From: Apophysomyces variabilis | Taxonomy: Eukaryota; Mucoromycota; Mucoromycetes; Mucorales; Mucoraceae | Direction of reading: 5' to 3' | Length of the DNA stretch: 64,000 nt | Assembly (NCBI GenBank): GCA_002749535.1 | Contig: MZZL01000405.1 | Coordinates: 310,001-374,000, forward strand | In this document: positions 11,336 through 23,656 of the stretch, piece after piece | Layout of the letters: each line of letters starts with the position of its first letter | How positions within the stretch are numbered: position 1 is the first letter of the stretch | The notes under the pieces: model-generated | What the model was told of the DNA's origin: nothing | The model's database searches: none | What the model saw: only the letters and a program-made list of their open reading frames with translations | Program-made: the position numbers and the translations under genes

Positions 11336-11984
11336 TTAGGCTTCCAAAACATTGCGCTCAGAAACATAGATACCATCCAAGAATTTACGGATATCCTTGT
11401 TCTTAACCAAGCAAGATTGTTGAATGTCAGCAGCTATTTTTGTGTGTATAAAATATTAAATAAGAAAAATAATCATCAGTAATTTAGCTTTGCCCAATGA
11501 TCTCATTCATGCACTTACCAGACTGGGAAACAGCCTCAAGATCATTGCCAGTCAAAACAAGTTCATCCTTCTGGGCCTTGGAAGCCTCGACATTCACACC
11601 TTCACGCATTTGGACACGGAACACAACCTTCTGACCCAAGAAGTTGCGAATCTCCACTTCCTTACCACCATTGTTGATAATGACGTTGATGGGAAAGTGA
11701 GCATACACATAACGCATCTTGTATTCGAAACCCTTGGTAACACCCGTAATCATGTTGTTGACCAACGAACGGACAGTACGGATACAAGCAACATGCTTGC
11801 GGTTACCGTGGTACACAACGAACTTGAGCTTGTTCTTGCCCTCGAACTTGATCTCAATGTTCAAATGACGAAGGTTCTTCTTCAGCTCACCACGAGGACC
11901 CTTAACAGTAATGTTACGGGCCTTGACAGACACTTCAACACCATCAGGAATGATCAATTCATCGTCCTTGTAAATGTCCTTCAT
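11336..11984 (-). CDS. RPL9: 60S ribosomal protein L9 (uL6)
   Basis: A component of the large ribosomal subunit near the GTPase-associated centre. Exon 1 (11519-11984) begins [18 protein letters not shown] and contains [19 protein letters not shown] and [20 protein letters not shown], both standard uL6 signatures. An intron (11434-11518, donor GTAAGT, acceptor AAATAG) joins in phase to [20 protein letters not shown], ending ERNVLEA. The total is 187 residues, close to the usual length of about 190. Start and stop are unambiguous. The upstream sequence is pyrimidine-rich with short ATCC repeats at 12121-12162, plausible for a ribosomal-protein promoter, but I identified no specific site. Confidence 0.95.
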
Positions 11985-12992
11985 GGTTGTTTAACTAATA
12001 GACACACAACGCGTTAATGGGCTTATTGTCTGATTCGACCTATTTTCCCCCTCTATCCGTTCGTTGTCTCTTTTTTTTTTCTTTCAATCTATTCCATCTA
12101 TCCAATGCTCTTCTTTTTCATTCATCCATCCATCCATCCATTTTTATCCATCCGTCCGTCGATTCAACTTTTACATACAGCGTGAAGTGAGAAGAGGGAA
12201 AGGGGGGACTGTACCTTCTGCCTATTCCTACTCCTCTTTGCCTCTCTCCTCCTCCCCCCCAACGCTCTGTGGCCGATGGGCCCGAAGACTGGCCCATACC
12301 AGGATAAAAATAAGCTCCGCCTTTCCCTTGTGGCTTGGTCTATCCTGACATCTCCGCCGCGCGATTTTTGTTGCTCATGTGGGCTAGTCAATCCAAAAGA
12401 ATTGCCTCATCTCATCTGGCTATCGTACACTTTCACTAAACTCAATAATGATAAAGGAGAAAAAATGGCTCTCATTTAAGCTTAAATTGATGGTATTACA
12501 AGCCTATTCGTTAGTTTGATGGACCGAGGTCTGTCTTTTTGGTTATCTCTCTCTCACACACTCACTCACGCGCGCCTACGTACAAAGTGCATAGAACATA
12601 CCCCATCCCGGGAAACAAACTAACATGGAAAAGAAAATCAATAGAAAGAAAAAGAAATGACCCAATCCTTCTCTTTTTGATTTGCCTTTCACACGTGAAT
12701 CCTGATCATGGGAAAAAAAATTACAGTAGAATGAAAGAGGGGCCCACAAACAGAACGTCATCGACAGCATTCCGTTGGTTTAAAAAAAAAAGAGACTTCA
12801 TGACAAAAAAAAAAGGGGAACACAGAACGGACTTGGGAGAGATATATTGCTGTACTTCTTTGTCCCGTGACAACATGACGACACAATACATGCATTTTTG
12901 TCCTTTCTTCACTCCTCATCCGGTGGATATCCGTCATCAACTACACAATAAGATACACCACATGTTCAACATTATCAATCATCATAGCCATC
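11985..12992. other. Intergenic, probable L9 promoter and VPS26 3' side
   Basis: Contains pyrimidine tracts, a CATC/ATCC tandem repeat at 12121-12162 and A-rich runs. A 158-codon plus-strand frame at 12539-13015 runs through low-complexity sequence and overlaps the end of VPS26 in antisense; I do not consider it a gene. Confidence 0.55.
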
Positions 12993-14548
12993 CTACAACT
13001 TACTCTTGCGTCTAAACATAGTGATCTCCTGCTGTTTGAAGTAACGACGGTTTTCTTCATCAATAAGGACTAGATTGAGATAATATCTTGTAGAGAATTT
13101 CTTGTTCACATCTAACTCATGTTGTCAATACATCCTGCTTCCAACAAGCATCACATTGCTTTATTTACCTCGGAAGGTAGGTGCAAGGTCAAATCCACCC
13201 AAGAACAATCGAATAGGGATCGTCTCACCTAAATATTTTGTTTTGTTTCTTTGCATAAGCCTAAAATAACATGATTGAACACTTCTACTTCTTACCTCGA
13301 ACAGGTGCACCATCCATGATCTCGAATTTGGTGATCGTTTCGCTTTCGTTATACAAGTTGGGCGCTGGGACAGAAACAAACAGAAAAAGGCAAAACGTTA
13401 GAATCACTTGATCAACAAAGCAAAACTGATATCTTGTTTAACCCCATTCTTACCAGCACCAGTAGTCTCACGTCGAATGATCGAGAGCTCCATTGTTTTG
13501 ATCTTTATACGAACCAGCAAAAAGTAGATTTTGCCCACAATGACGTCTTTCAGATGGTACCTGAACGATACTGGTTATTCGGAGATTCTAATCTAAACAA
13601 CTCCACGCTTACTTGGATTTATTGTATTCAAACTCGATATGGAGACAGTCTTCAATACCGACCTCCATCTTGATCGAGTTGTTCACTTCTGTTGGCATTC
13701 GGTAGGAATAAACCCAGATATCTCTCTCGCGTACAATATCCGCCAGTCGCCGAGCGATGGTCACACGCACAAAGTATCTTTTGTATAATGATGAGCCAGT
13801 AGTCATCTTTAGTATCCCAGTTCTTTTTTCCTTATCCGTGTCCACTACTCTCCTGCAGTCTCGAAGCTTCTTTTTTGTTTCTTTTTTTTTAATACCTGAG
13901 TCTCGCGTTGATTCCATTGTAACATTCATATTGCTTCTCGACCTTTTTGAATTCATAATCAAAGGTTGTATTCTGACGCAACTCTCCGGGAGCGGCAAGC
14001 TCTTGCGACAACGTTAGAAATTCGTGCGATTTGCCTCGGTCATAGAAGAGCTCTATTCATCCCATAAGAGAAGATCCTCTCCCGCCTTAGTACAAAAAGA
14101 AAGAGAAAGAAATCCCAAACATTGTGCTTCTGCAGCTCTTTTTTTCTTTTTTCTTGTTTTTCTTTCGGTTTCTCTCTTTTCTTTACCTATGCTTCCAACA
14201 AACTCCACTTTGATACCGTTATGTTCCAGTTTCTTTCCGTCTCGCAAGCGAATGTTAATCTAAGCCCGAGATGAGGTTCCGTGGTTTGTCTTTTGCTTAT
14301 GAATAAGAGTACCTTGCCATTCACCGTCTCGCCATCGAGAAATATAGGGTATCGTTCACGTCGATCCTTCTCCACCTTGACTTCAGTATGCTTTCGTTGG
14401 TCTTCATCGGCAAAGGTGACCTCAATCTCCACGGGAGTAGAGAAACCGAAAAGATTCTGTTATAAATGAAGCCCGAATGGATGAGTCATAAGTTCATTTT
14501 AACTCGCTCTCTTTTTCCCTGAGCCCTATAACGTACAGCCATCGACAT
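12993..14548 (-). CDS. VPS26: Vacuolar protein sorting protein 26, retromer subunit
   Basis: Vps26 is the arrestin-fold subunit of retromer, which recycles receptors from endosomes to the Golgi. Exon 1 is only four codons (14537-14548, MSMA) before a GTACGT donor; the next exon gives NLFGFSTPVEIEVTFADEDQ. Later exons read RYPIFLDGETVNGK, LRDGKKLEHNGIKVEFVG, ELFYDRGKSHEFLTLSQELA and RVTIARRLADIVRERDIWVY. The hallmark NSSIKMEVGIEDCLHIEFEY follows, then IPIRLFLGGFDLAPTFR and RYYLNLVLIDEENRRYFKQQ, with a stop at 12993-12995. The order matches Vps26 throughout, with short introns between. The tail after the KQQEI motif is short. The very short first exon is inferred from splice sites. Confidence 0.92.
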
Positions 14549-16774
14549 GGTCAAACTCGTCTTGCTTTCGAACAATAAGTGGTTCCTTGGCTTCCCGCAA
14601 CACCAAGGCTTTCCTAAACCCACATGCCGCGCGCTATTCAAACACCGCCTCACTGATGTCAGAGTGTGCAAAACTCGATTCGACTTGGGTTCTTTTTTTT
14701 TTTCTCGAAGTCTAAGTGTACTGTGCGAAGGACGGCTAAATTTAACACAGTGTCTTTGCAAAAGATCGATGTTCAAACTTTAGAGTAGCGTACAATACCA
14801 ATTGAATAGAACAATACACTAACCCACTCCTCAATTTTGCAGCCATGCGAACCCTCTGTTACTGAACGTTACGAGTAAAGACACGGGCCTTAGCCTATCT
14901 GCATTCTCTTGCCATGTTCTAGCTATCCGGATTTTCAAATGAAATTATTATTGAGAAATGGCGCATGAGTGACAATGAAAATGTTTAACGCATTCAAGAC
15001 AAAGAAGGGGACCATGTGCCTGCTACAATAACAATCACAGTATGAATTATTTTTGTATAGCAAGATACCAACTGAATGAATTTTGCTGCTTGTTCTCAAC
15101 TTACGGTCCAGTTCAATCTGATAGTATAATTGAAAAATGTCAGCATATAGGGATAATTTCAATGTGCGAGGCTCAAAATGCCAGTGAATGCATTGGCACG
15201 TTGATCTAGTGGTAGTCTTAAACGTACAGATTTACTGCATAAGGTAAAGATATCGAATTGATTGAGTAGAATTTTATCCCAGTAGCTATTTCTTTGAGAT
15301 CCAGCTATCCATGCCTAGAGCTGTATCACTATAATCAAGAATTGAAAGAGAAACTGCAATCTAAAAAAGCGAGGTGAAAGTAGCTCGCTGCATAAACTTC
15401 TTGAGTGACCGGAGTATCCATGCATTCGTCGAGACAGACTACGCATGAACCAAGTGTTACACAAAGAAGCTTTTGCTTTCCCCAGCGCAATTCTTTCATC
15501 CAAAAAACCTTTTGTTTTTTACTTCGATAGGCAATTGATACACTTCTCTTTCGTTTCCGACGCGTGAGATGGAGCATCCTTCCTCGGAAAGTAGCCTCCT
15601 TCTTCCCACGGATATAACTCCTGTCTCGTCTTTGCCTGAGGAGAAGGCGTGGAAGGCTCGACAGCATCTTCATTGCTAACGCCATCCACATTACCATTGC
15701 TTGTTATTATCAAGGAAATAAGCATTTATGCTAATGTTCATGTGCTAGTTTTGGACACATGATGTCTTCGTATTTTACTGTGCCTGATTGTTTCTCCAAG
15801 AAAGCTAGGCTTCTCGGCAGCTTTAGTGTCTTTACGACTTATTCAGGTACCATGGTCTTCTTGAGTCATCCAAGCATTCCGTTAATATTCTGATAGGCAA
15901 CTTTTTAGATTTGCGATCCATTGGGAAGTTGCTTTGTTGCTTTGACTGCGTCATATTAACGGTTCCAATTCTACATATGGCACTATTGGCGCTAGACATA
16001 GCTGACACGGTGACCTATGCTCGAGGAAGGATGTTTATACACCTCAACACAATTTGGACGTATAAATTACAAACAATATTAACTAGTTATTGCTTTGATG
16101 CCTATACCATTTCTTTTATATTTTCGAGCAGACTAGCTGCAACGGTCATTTTTATACTCTAAGTGATAAAGAACGATCAGCTTCTTTTACTATCCAAAGT
16201 GGGACCCGGTTTACTTTTTTCCGGATGCTACGGCATGGTGAGCGCTCCCTACATACAAACAGACCACCGATCTTTTTTATCCCAACATTGTATCGGTAGT
16301 CATTGACGTGATCATCGTATATAACACTAAAGCTAGTAGCGTACGATAACATCTACTCAATGTTATTCCAAGAGTTGCATAGACACCTGACGTTTTCCGC
16401 GAGAAGAAGAGAATTAGCTAAGTGGTCTTGCTATTGCTTTACTTTATCATCCTCGACCACGTTGAACTATATAACTTGGAATAGTTTATCCATATTGCGC
16501 GAGAACTGTCTTTTTTCCGGCATGATAATGGAAATTAGTAGGGAAAAAGAAAGCAATTGGGATAATCCTTTTTCCTTGATGTGGATATTCATACGAATGC
16601 CAAAAAAAAAAAGCAGCAGAGTTATCCTAATTCACGAGCGCACAGCAAGGGCTTTTCAAGCGGCGCAAATCGATCTGCAAAAACCCTACAGCCCACCTTC
16701 TCGTCGCCCCCATTCCTTGTATTCTCTCTTTCTTTCCCGCTTTTGCTTTTTTTTTTCTTTACTCATTTTATACC
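14549..16774. other. Mostly unassigned sequence between VPS26 and SEC17
   Basis: Apart from the doubtful minus-strand exons listed separately (14935-15725), I see no supported gene. A plus-strand frame at 15911-16162 is hydrophobic and unassigned. The last few hundred bases before 16775 are T- and C-rich and probably hold the SEC17 promoter and leader. Confidence 0.45.
14935..15725 (-). CDS. Unassigned exon-like reading frames
   Basis: Two neighbouring minus-strand segments look coding but belong to no family I can name. The downstream one (about 14935-15195) reads HWHFEPRTLKLSLYADIFQL and then YYQIELDR, with a good GTAAGT donor inside the last codons. The upstream one (about 15519-15725) has two overlapping frames, one with TRQELYPWEEGGYFPRKDAP and one with GSCVVCLDECMDTPVTQEV downstream. 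In-frame stops between the segments mean either introns I cannot resolve or a decayed gene. No start or stop is claimed. Confidence 0.2.
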
Positions 16775-17991
16775 ATGTCAGAACGCCAAGCACAAGAATT
16801 CGTACAACAAGCTGAGAAAAAGTTGAACGGCTGGTCTTGGTTTGGCAATGGCAATAAGCAGGAAGAAGCGGCTGAATTGTACGAAAAAGCTGGCAACAAC
16901 TTTAAGCTTGCTCAGCGATGTAAGAGACATAGAAAAGGAAGAGAAATGCAACATGTTTTGTGGCTAGGGCTGATCATGCAGTATGGTTCAAGGGTTAGAA
17001 GCTGGCGATGCGTTCATAAGATGCGCAGAATTATACAAAAAGGTTCCGGATATGAGCTTTGAAGCATCGAAAGCATTCGAGAATGCTGCGAAATGTCTGA
17101 AGAAGAATGATTCTCGGGGTCGGTGAACACTCTATACGCCGTAGCCGAGTTGGAAGAAAGAAAAAAATTAAGCGAAAAGAGAAAAACTCAATCCTATCAT
17201 AGCTGCCATTCAGGCTCTGCGGGAAGCCATCGATATCGACAAAGAGCGTGCCAACTTCCGGAACGCAGCAAAACATCATCAGGAAATAGCAGAAATATAC
17301 GAATCCGAAATTATAGACATACAGGGCGCAATGGAGAATTGGGAAGAAGCCTCTAAACTTTATACGGCTGACGACGCGCAAGCGTAAGTTCTTACCGTTG
17401 TTTGTATGTTAAGATGATGGCTCAATTTTCTTCTTTTCTTTTGTTTGACAGGATGGTCAATAAATGCCTGCTTAAAGTGGCCCATTTTGCCGCCCAATTG
17501 GAGCTTTACGATGCAGCGATTGAAAAGTTCGAGATGGTAGCTGCTGCTTCTGTGGACAATCAGTTGACGAAATGGTCTCTCAAGGAATACCTGTTAAAGG
17601 CTGGAATGTGTCATTTATGCTCTGGGGTATACTAGTGTATTTCAAGCGAGAGGCCTATGGTAGAAGGACGGAAATAGAGTTAACCACAGCGATTTAGGAT
17701 TATATCAAGACACGTCAAGCATTGGAAAAGTATTGCAGCCTTGACATCACCTTTGAGAATACGCGGGAGTATCAGTTTCTACAGGTAAAGTTTTTTTTGA
17801 TCAACCACAGTTGTTTGGTCGTTGATGATGAAGGGAAACAGGCTATCCTGGATTGCGCAGAAAACGAGGATGTGGAGTTATTTACACAGAAAGTTTACGA
17901 ATTCGACCAGCTCACTAAACTGGATAACTGGAAGACGAATATCCTACTGAGAATCAAGAAGGCTATAATCGAAGAACCAACGCTCGTCTAG
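16775..17991 (+). CDS. SEC17: Alpha-SNAP (Sec17), SNARE disassembly adaptor
   Basis: Alpha-SNAP recruits the NSF/Sec18 ATPase to spent SNARE complexes. ATG 16775 opens MSERQAQEFVQQAEKKLNGW. An intron after LAQR rejoins as RWLEAGDAFIRCAELYKKVP and continues DMSFEASKAFENAAKCLKK. Later exons read AIQALREAIDIDKERANFRN, AAKHHQEIAEIYESEIIDI, NKCLLKVAHFAAQLELYDAA and LDNWKTNILLRIKKAIIEEP, ending in a TAG at 17989-17991. The TPR-like helical hairpins and the C-terminal LLRIKK motif, which stimulates Sec18, are present. About seven exons; the acceptor of exon 2 (GGTTCAAG) was chosen because it restores the conserved W-x-E-A-G reading. Confidence 0.92.
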
Positions 17992-18697
17992 AAAAAAGAC
18001 TTCTGATTGCATTTTTTTTATTCCTCACACTTGGTTTCTATCATTTGCATCACGCTCTTAAACACAATCACAAAATAGGCTTCTGAATGATTTCGACAAC
18101 GTAACTTTAACCCGACTTCAAACTTACATAGTGTGGAAGTTACCGTTTGCAATTTGAAAATACAGATTACGAAAGCTTCTTCGGGTTCCATTTCGAGCTG
18201 TTTTCTTTCTGTTCTTTGCGCTGATGAATTGGGGACCAAAGATACGCTTGCTAAGGGCCAAAGCTGATAGATAAACCATACAATATTTACTTCGGAGAAA
18301 GCTTTGTTTTCAACTATGACTGGTTTACCTGCCGTTCTGCTTCGTTACATCAAAGCATCTATCTTTGTAATTTTATTCATCGGATTGATTATTTGAGTAT
18401 TGAGTATCACCTATTAAGAGGAATTGCTCTTAACCTGGAGTATATTTGCTACTGCTTTTCTTCTATAGAAGACTTCGTGGTTCCTACCAGTTAGTCGAAG
18501 AGAAAAAAAAAACAGCTATGGACAGTTGATGAATGCTGTGACTTTGGGCCGCGACCCGTATCGGGCAAAGGGCAATGCCTTAATTTCACTTTCAAGGGTT
18601 TTTTTTTTTGATTTCCAGTAAAGAACTCAGAGTGCCGTCACCGACTTGATACGCCTTTGCCTCGATACTTTTCCCGCTTTCCTGCTTACCTTAGACT
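17992..18697. other. Intergenic between SEC17 and RPN13
   Basis: No gene is seen. It contains the SEC17 3' side and presumably the RPN13 promoter, with poly-A and poly-T runs near 18508 and 18600. Confidence 0.55.
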
Positions 18698-20108
18698 ATG
18701 AGTTTCTTCGCGACACCAAGACCTGCTCATCTGGTCCAGTTCAACGCAGGCAAATGTATCCGCGAAGGGAATTTGCTCAAGCCTGACTTACGAAAAGGGT
18801 AAGCTTGCCTGCAACACTCTCGTTTACTGTTGAAAATTATACTAATCTACTCATTTGCAAAGCGTCATCTACATGGATCAGGTAATTGACGTGATGAAAT
18901 CGCTTAGAAACTAAGTAACGGTGGGAATATGTTGCGCTTTTCCTAGAGCGATGATCAACTGATGCATTTTTACTGGAAAGAACGCAAGGCAACTGAACCA
19001 GAGGAGGTACAGTAAGGAAGACAATCGATAGAAGGAAGAACACTTAATCCATGGGTTTGCTTCTTATTTAGGATTTGATTATTTTCCCCGGGGAGGCCGA
19101 GTTTGTTAAGGTTGAACAATGCACGACTGGCCGCGTCTATCTCTTGGATTTCAAGTCTTCTGGGCAGAAAATGTTCTTCTGGATGCAGAATAAAGTGGAC
19201 AAGGATGCAGAACACGTCGAGTTAGTGAATCAGTTGATCAATGATCCGCAAAGTGCGACAGAGGAAGGCGCCCGTGCTGCCTTTGAGTTTGAAGGCGATG
19301 CATCGGCCGATCTCATCCAGGCGCTGGGTGGTTCCCATGGTTCGTTTAACAGTGAGCCGTATTGTCCATGAAATCCAAGACTTACCGATGCATCTTGCTG
19401 ACAGATCTAGGCTCGGCACAGGATAATCTGTTACAGTTCTTACAGACAGCAGGCGGATTAGGGTAAGTTAGGGATAACGAGAGTGCGAATCTCCTCCAGA
19501 CTTCATGTCCTCTTTGTGTATGTAGAGGCACGGTGCCTTCACTGACACGAATGGGTGGAAGTGGCCCAGTAGACAGAGATGAACCAGGAAGTGGGACAAG
19601 CATTACAACAGAGCAGTTGACTCAATTGAGGAACGTACTGACCGGAACACCTGTTCCAGGTAAAAGGGCAAATGGAAACTTTGTATATGTATTAACGGAT
19701 AACATGCACTGTGAAACAGAGGAAGAATCCACCCATTTTCAGTTGGAGGGAGTCAGCTTGAATGCACTTTTTGATGATTCAGAAATTCGATCTGCTCTTT
19801 TTCCATTCCTGTCTCAACAACAGAGAACAGAATCTGAAATTCAAGAGGTCATACGAACATCCCAATTTCAGCGTGCGCTGCAAGCATTGGACATCGCCTT
19901 GAGAAGCCATCAACTAGACTCGTTGTTGACTCATTTGGGTCTTAATCTGGCCACAGAGCGTCGTAAGTTGTCCAGAATAAATAATCTTAGCGATGTGACT
20001 CACAGGGATGGTTTTTTCTTCATAGACGTGGAATCGTTCCTAAGGGCGCTCGAAGAGCAAGCCAGACGTAGAGCCCATGATAGCGATGCAATGGACGAAG
20101 ATAGCTAA
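18698..20108 (+). CDS. RPN13: Proteasome ubiquitin receptor Rpn13 (ADRM1)
   Basis: Rpn13 sits on the 19S cap, binds ubiquitin through its N-terminal Pru domain and recruits the deubiquitinase Uch37 through its C-terminal DEUBAD domain. ATG 18698 gives MSFFATPRPAHLVQFNAGKC. Short exons follow: DDQLMHFYWKERKATEPEE and DLIIFPGEAEFVKVEQC, then KMFFWMQNKVDKDAE, the Pru ubiquitin-binding region. The linker contains GSAQDNLLQFLQTAGGLG. The DEUBAD part has EIQEVIRTSQFQRALQALDI and, after an intron with donor GTAAGTTG and acceptor TTCATAG, reads ATERHVESFLRALEEQARRR. The acidic tail is DAMDEDS. Both domains needed to link ubiquitin recognition and deubiquitination are present. An intron at about 19660-19720 removes in-frame sequence. 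Confidence 0.92.
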
Positions 20109-20551
20109 AATAATAGTACATCGTTTGCGAGTGAATCTTTTCACATTTTGTCTGGAGGTGAAGCTTTACATCCTGAATGCGTCGCTGCGGGATAGACATG
20201 CTGATTTATGCTGCGTTTTTGGGATCTGTTTCCACCGCATGATGTTGATGATGAATGAGCATTTTGCAAAGTATGACAATCGATATCCAAATAGGGTGTA
20301 GATTGGGAAGCGTTCTTTGGTTGAGATACGATCGTTTCCGCGAGGGTGAAAAAGGAAGATAGTACTTTACCTCTATCCAAGAGTGTTTAGTATGATCATA
20401 ATCTCCCTTCTATGTTTGAATGTCTTGTCCTGACGAAGCTTGGAATAACTTTTCGTCGAGACTGCTCGGTTATGTGGTGTATATAATGTTAAATCACGTA
20501 TAATCAAATGGACTTGTTACAAGTAGTTTTGCTGGTGTTTATTGGTAAAAT

Positions 20552-23315
20552 CTACAACCCGTCTTCAAAGATCGACATGTAATTATCCAGAATGGTCTGT
20601 ACTACCTTGACCTGCCAGTGGGTTTCGGCAAATCTTTGGTTATCCTGTGCTATGACTTCTTGTGCGTTGTTGTCATTCCCCATCAGCGTAAGACCGAAAA
20701 TGGTTGCCAAATTAGACGATCCCATTTTGTTATAACATTGATGTTTCTGGATCCTACATACACGACGTCATTATGATATATTCGCTTTAAATTAGACGCG
20801 CCCTTACTTGTTCAAATGAGCCATAAGGAACTTTAAGCTTGCATAATGTGCACGTGGCAGATCAGTGATGATCGTATGCAGTGCGAGTACTCTCATTCGT
20901 TCGTCTTCAATTTCTAAACAGCATTACGTATTAAGACGCCATTGCTCTTCTCCGTTATTAGGTGCTTACTGGCAGCATTCAGAAAATGTTGATAACTTGA
21001 GTTAGGAAATAAAGGATCAGGAAGTTCACGAAACCAAAGCTTGAGAACGCTTGTGACATTGTTAATATCCGAACCGTATTCTTCAGAATGAAGATCCACT
21101 CCCGCACAATCTAGTATAAGTCTCAGCTTCTGTCCATTTGATTTATCCGATGAAAAACTTACCACGATCAAAGGCTGCCTTGAGTTTCTGTATCTGGCTG
21201 TTGGTGCCTGACAATCGGTAGATACCCACCGTTTTTAATCCGTAACGTTCGACTGCCTCAGCACATTTGACTAGAACCAATGGTACACTTTGTTTGTCAC
21301 GCGCCTCTAGCTCCTCGAGATTCACCCCAAAGTATGGAAAAGGATTCAGCGCGCTAAGAGCTGAAGTAGACTATAATAGCAATGATTTTATGTCAGTCAG
21401 CCCACACGCTCATAGTAGACTTACCATGCCGTATTCCTTATACGGAATCTCGGACTTTTGTACTCGCCCCGCTCTTCCGCTGTATAGACTAACGAACTCG
21501 TGCAAATCAGCTTCTTTATCAATCTTTTCCGTCAGTGACCGTAAACCAAAGCCTAAACTGACAGTTGAGCATTTGATTACCAAAGTGAAGGATAAAGAGA
21601 GAGACGAACAAACCATCATCATTATCAAGAGCAAGACCATCTGACGTTAGGGCTTGTTCAAATATGTATGCATAACGTGCGAGCTGGTAGCGCAGTGCCA
21701 CGGAACATTCGTCGCTAACAGATTTCAGATCCTGTAAAAAAATTCTAATTAGCCTTTTACAGTATTTTATGTGTGAGCGAGGGAAGAGGTGGGGGTGGCG
21801 TCTGCTCCATAGGATGGCCATACCTACCGTGAGGATTTTTGGTAAATGAAACTGAAAGTATTCTTGACGGGATTGATTCGTTGCTTGCAGCTGCTGTCGA
21901 TACTGCTGGTCTGCTGCTGCTGCCTTGGCGCGAGCGTCTTCCTCCATTCTACTCAGCTAATCTACTGTCAACTAATAGGCTCCGTTATGTTTCCAACAAA
22001 TCGAACCTGGGCTTGGGTCTTGCTGTTCTTAAACAAACCCTTTTTCGGCATATGGACAGGATCACCATTCTTTTGCAAAATTGCTCGTTCCCAGTCTTCG
22101 CTTTGCATTTCATATTTTTGTTTACTCTATCGCTAAATCTAAGTATCCGTTTGTAACACCCATGACACATACCTTTTCCAAGGAGACATCAGCATCTGCT
22201 AACATTTTCTCATATTTAAGACCGACATCCTTCACCTGGAAAAAGAATGGTGGTATAAGTCTCCAGAGATTTTAGATAGGGGACTCCTATTTGACGTACT
22301 TGTTTCCTACCCTTCTCAGTATCTTTGTACAGAAGCTGTAGATCTTCCACGACATCTGTGATATTGGCTGCAAATCGTACCCTCTGCTCACCGATTGTTT
22401 CATGGACTTTTAAAATGGAAACCCAAGCATTACCGTATGTACTAGTTGTGATAAACAACAATAAAAAGGTTCCGACATGAATATACCGTGTCCGGGACGT
22501 ATTACAGAATAGGTTGAACACTATTTACCCCGAACGTGGATGTGATTTGTCGAACGACTCCGTCAAGGACTGTGACAACTTCATCATCTGCTTCCCATAC
22601 TCCTCTTCAATAACAGCGCGCTTTTTCAAGAATAGCATAGCTTCCTATTACGAACTTTAGCATCATTCAGGTCGCTTTATCCATTGGCTATTTGATACCT
22701 TTGTCGCTTGCATATCTTGTTTCACCTTATCTAAAAGACATTGGAATCCGCACTAATAATAAAAATAGGGGGTTGATCTTGCCAGCGATCAAGGACGAAT
22801 GAGATAAAGGCAGTATACATTACATCCAGGTCCGTCAATTGACGAATGACATCTTTTGATGGTATGCTGGCTTCCGAGGCTCCATTGCTGGAAGCTTTTA
22901 CTTCATTGCATGCTTCAACACTTGGCGTGGGATCTCTGATCATGTTGGCAATCGATCCTAGGGAGAGAACGAATTATAAGGAGACTGATGGAGAGCCGAA
23001 CGTTTTCATATCAAAGCGGGTCGCTACGTCACTTCATCTCTTTCGCTTCTCCTGATATCCCTTTGATATTGAACATCGAGTTTTTGGTCTGCTGAAAGCG
23101 ATAGGTTGACCAAGTGGTACCTTCTAGACGTACGCCTGCCTCATGTGCAATATAGTACGTTGTCTTTGACAACTAGAAATATCCCATTTTGAAATGCTTC
23201 AAGCATAACCATTACGCTATCTATTTTTCCTCTTACTCAAGGGCTTAGATTGAAGTACTTCTTTGCGACGATCAATGAAGATCAGTTGGTTGTCGCATGC
23301 ACGTGGAAATGCCAT
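20552..23315 (-). CDS. F-BAR and RhoGAP domain protein (Rgd-like)
   Basis: A GTPase-activating protein for Rho/Cdc42-type GTPases, with a membrane-bending N-terminal region. The RhoGAP domain reads VGIYRLSGTNSQIQKLKAAF (arginine finger in GIYRLSG) and LKLWFRELPDPLFPNSSYQH, ending IFGLTLMGND and a stop at 20552-20554. Upstream, QYRQQLQATNQSRQEYFQFH and ECSVALRYQLARYAYIFEQAL match the end of an F-BAR coiled coil. A segment reading AHEAGVRLEGTTWSTYRFQ suggests a DEP-like insertion, as in yeast Rgd2. The first in-frame ATG I can support is 23315, but a normal FCH start was not found, so the 5' end is probably incomplete. At least ten exons. Confidence 0.75.
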
Positions 23316-23656
23316 GGTAATCAATATACCAAACTGGTACCCTGTGTCAGAAATAGATTTGTATAACTAGCGTATCAGTAACCAAGGAAAAAAGGGACCT
23401 ATTGCAAGTATGGCACGGCAGTTTGCTTGAAGGGCTTTTTTTTTCTATAACTATGTTATTTTAGTGTATTTGTTTCAAAGCACGAAGCTCTTTACAGGTG
23501 TCCCTTTCCAACTTGGCCTTCAAGTTGGATCTTTGCTTAATACATCCAGGCTAATTAGGAAATTAAAATCGTTTGGGCATAGTGTATAACAGACAGACAA
23601 GAATAAAATATTTCAAACAAAATGAAGAAAGGAGATTGAAGATTATTTCTTGCTTT

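Noticed and set aside
11490..12017. A 175-codon plus-strand frame
   Set aside because: Exact antisense of the ribosomal protein L9 exon; its openness follows from L9 codon use.
12539..13015. 158-codon plus-strand frame
   Set aside because: Runs through microsatellite-like and A-rich sequence and over the VPS26 3' end; no recognisable protein features.
15190..15225. Possible tRNA start (GTTGATCTAGTGGTAGTC)
   Set aside because: A-box-like sequence only; no acceptor stem pairing or T-arm GTTCGAATC-like sequence downstream.
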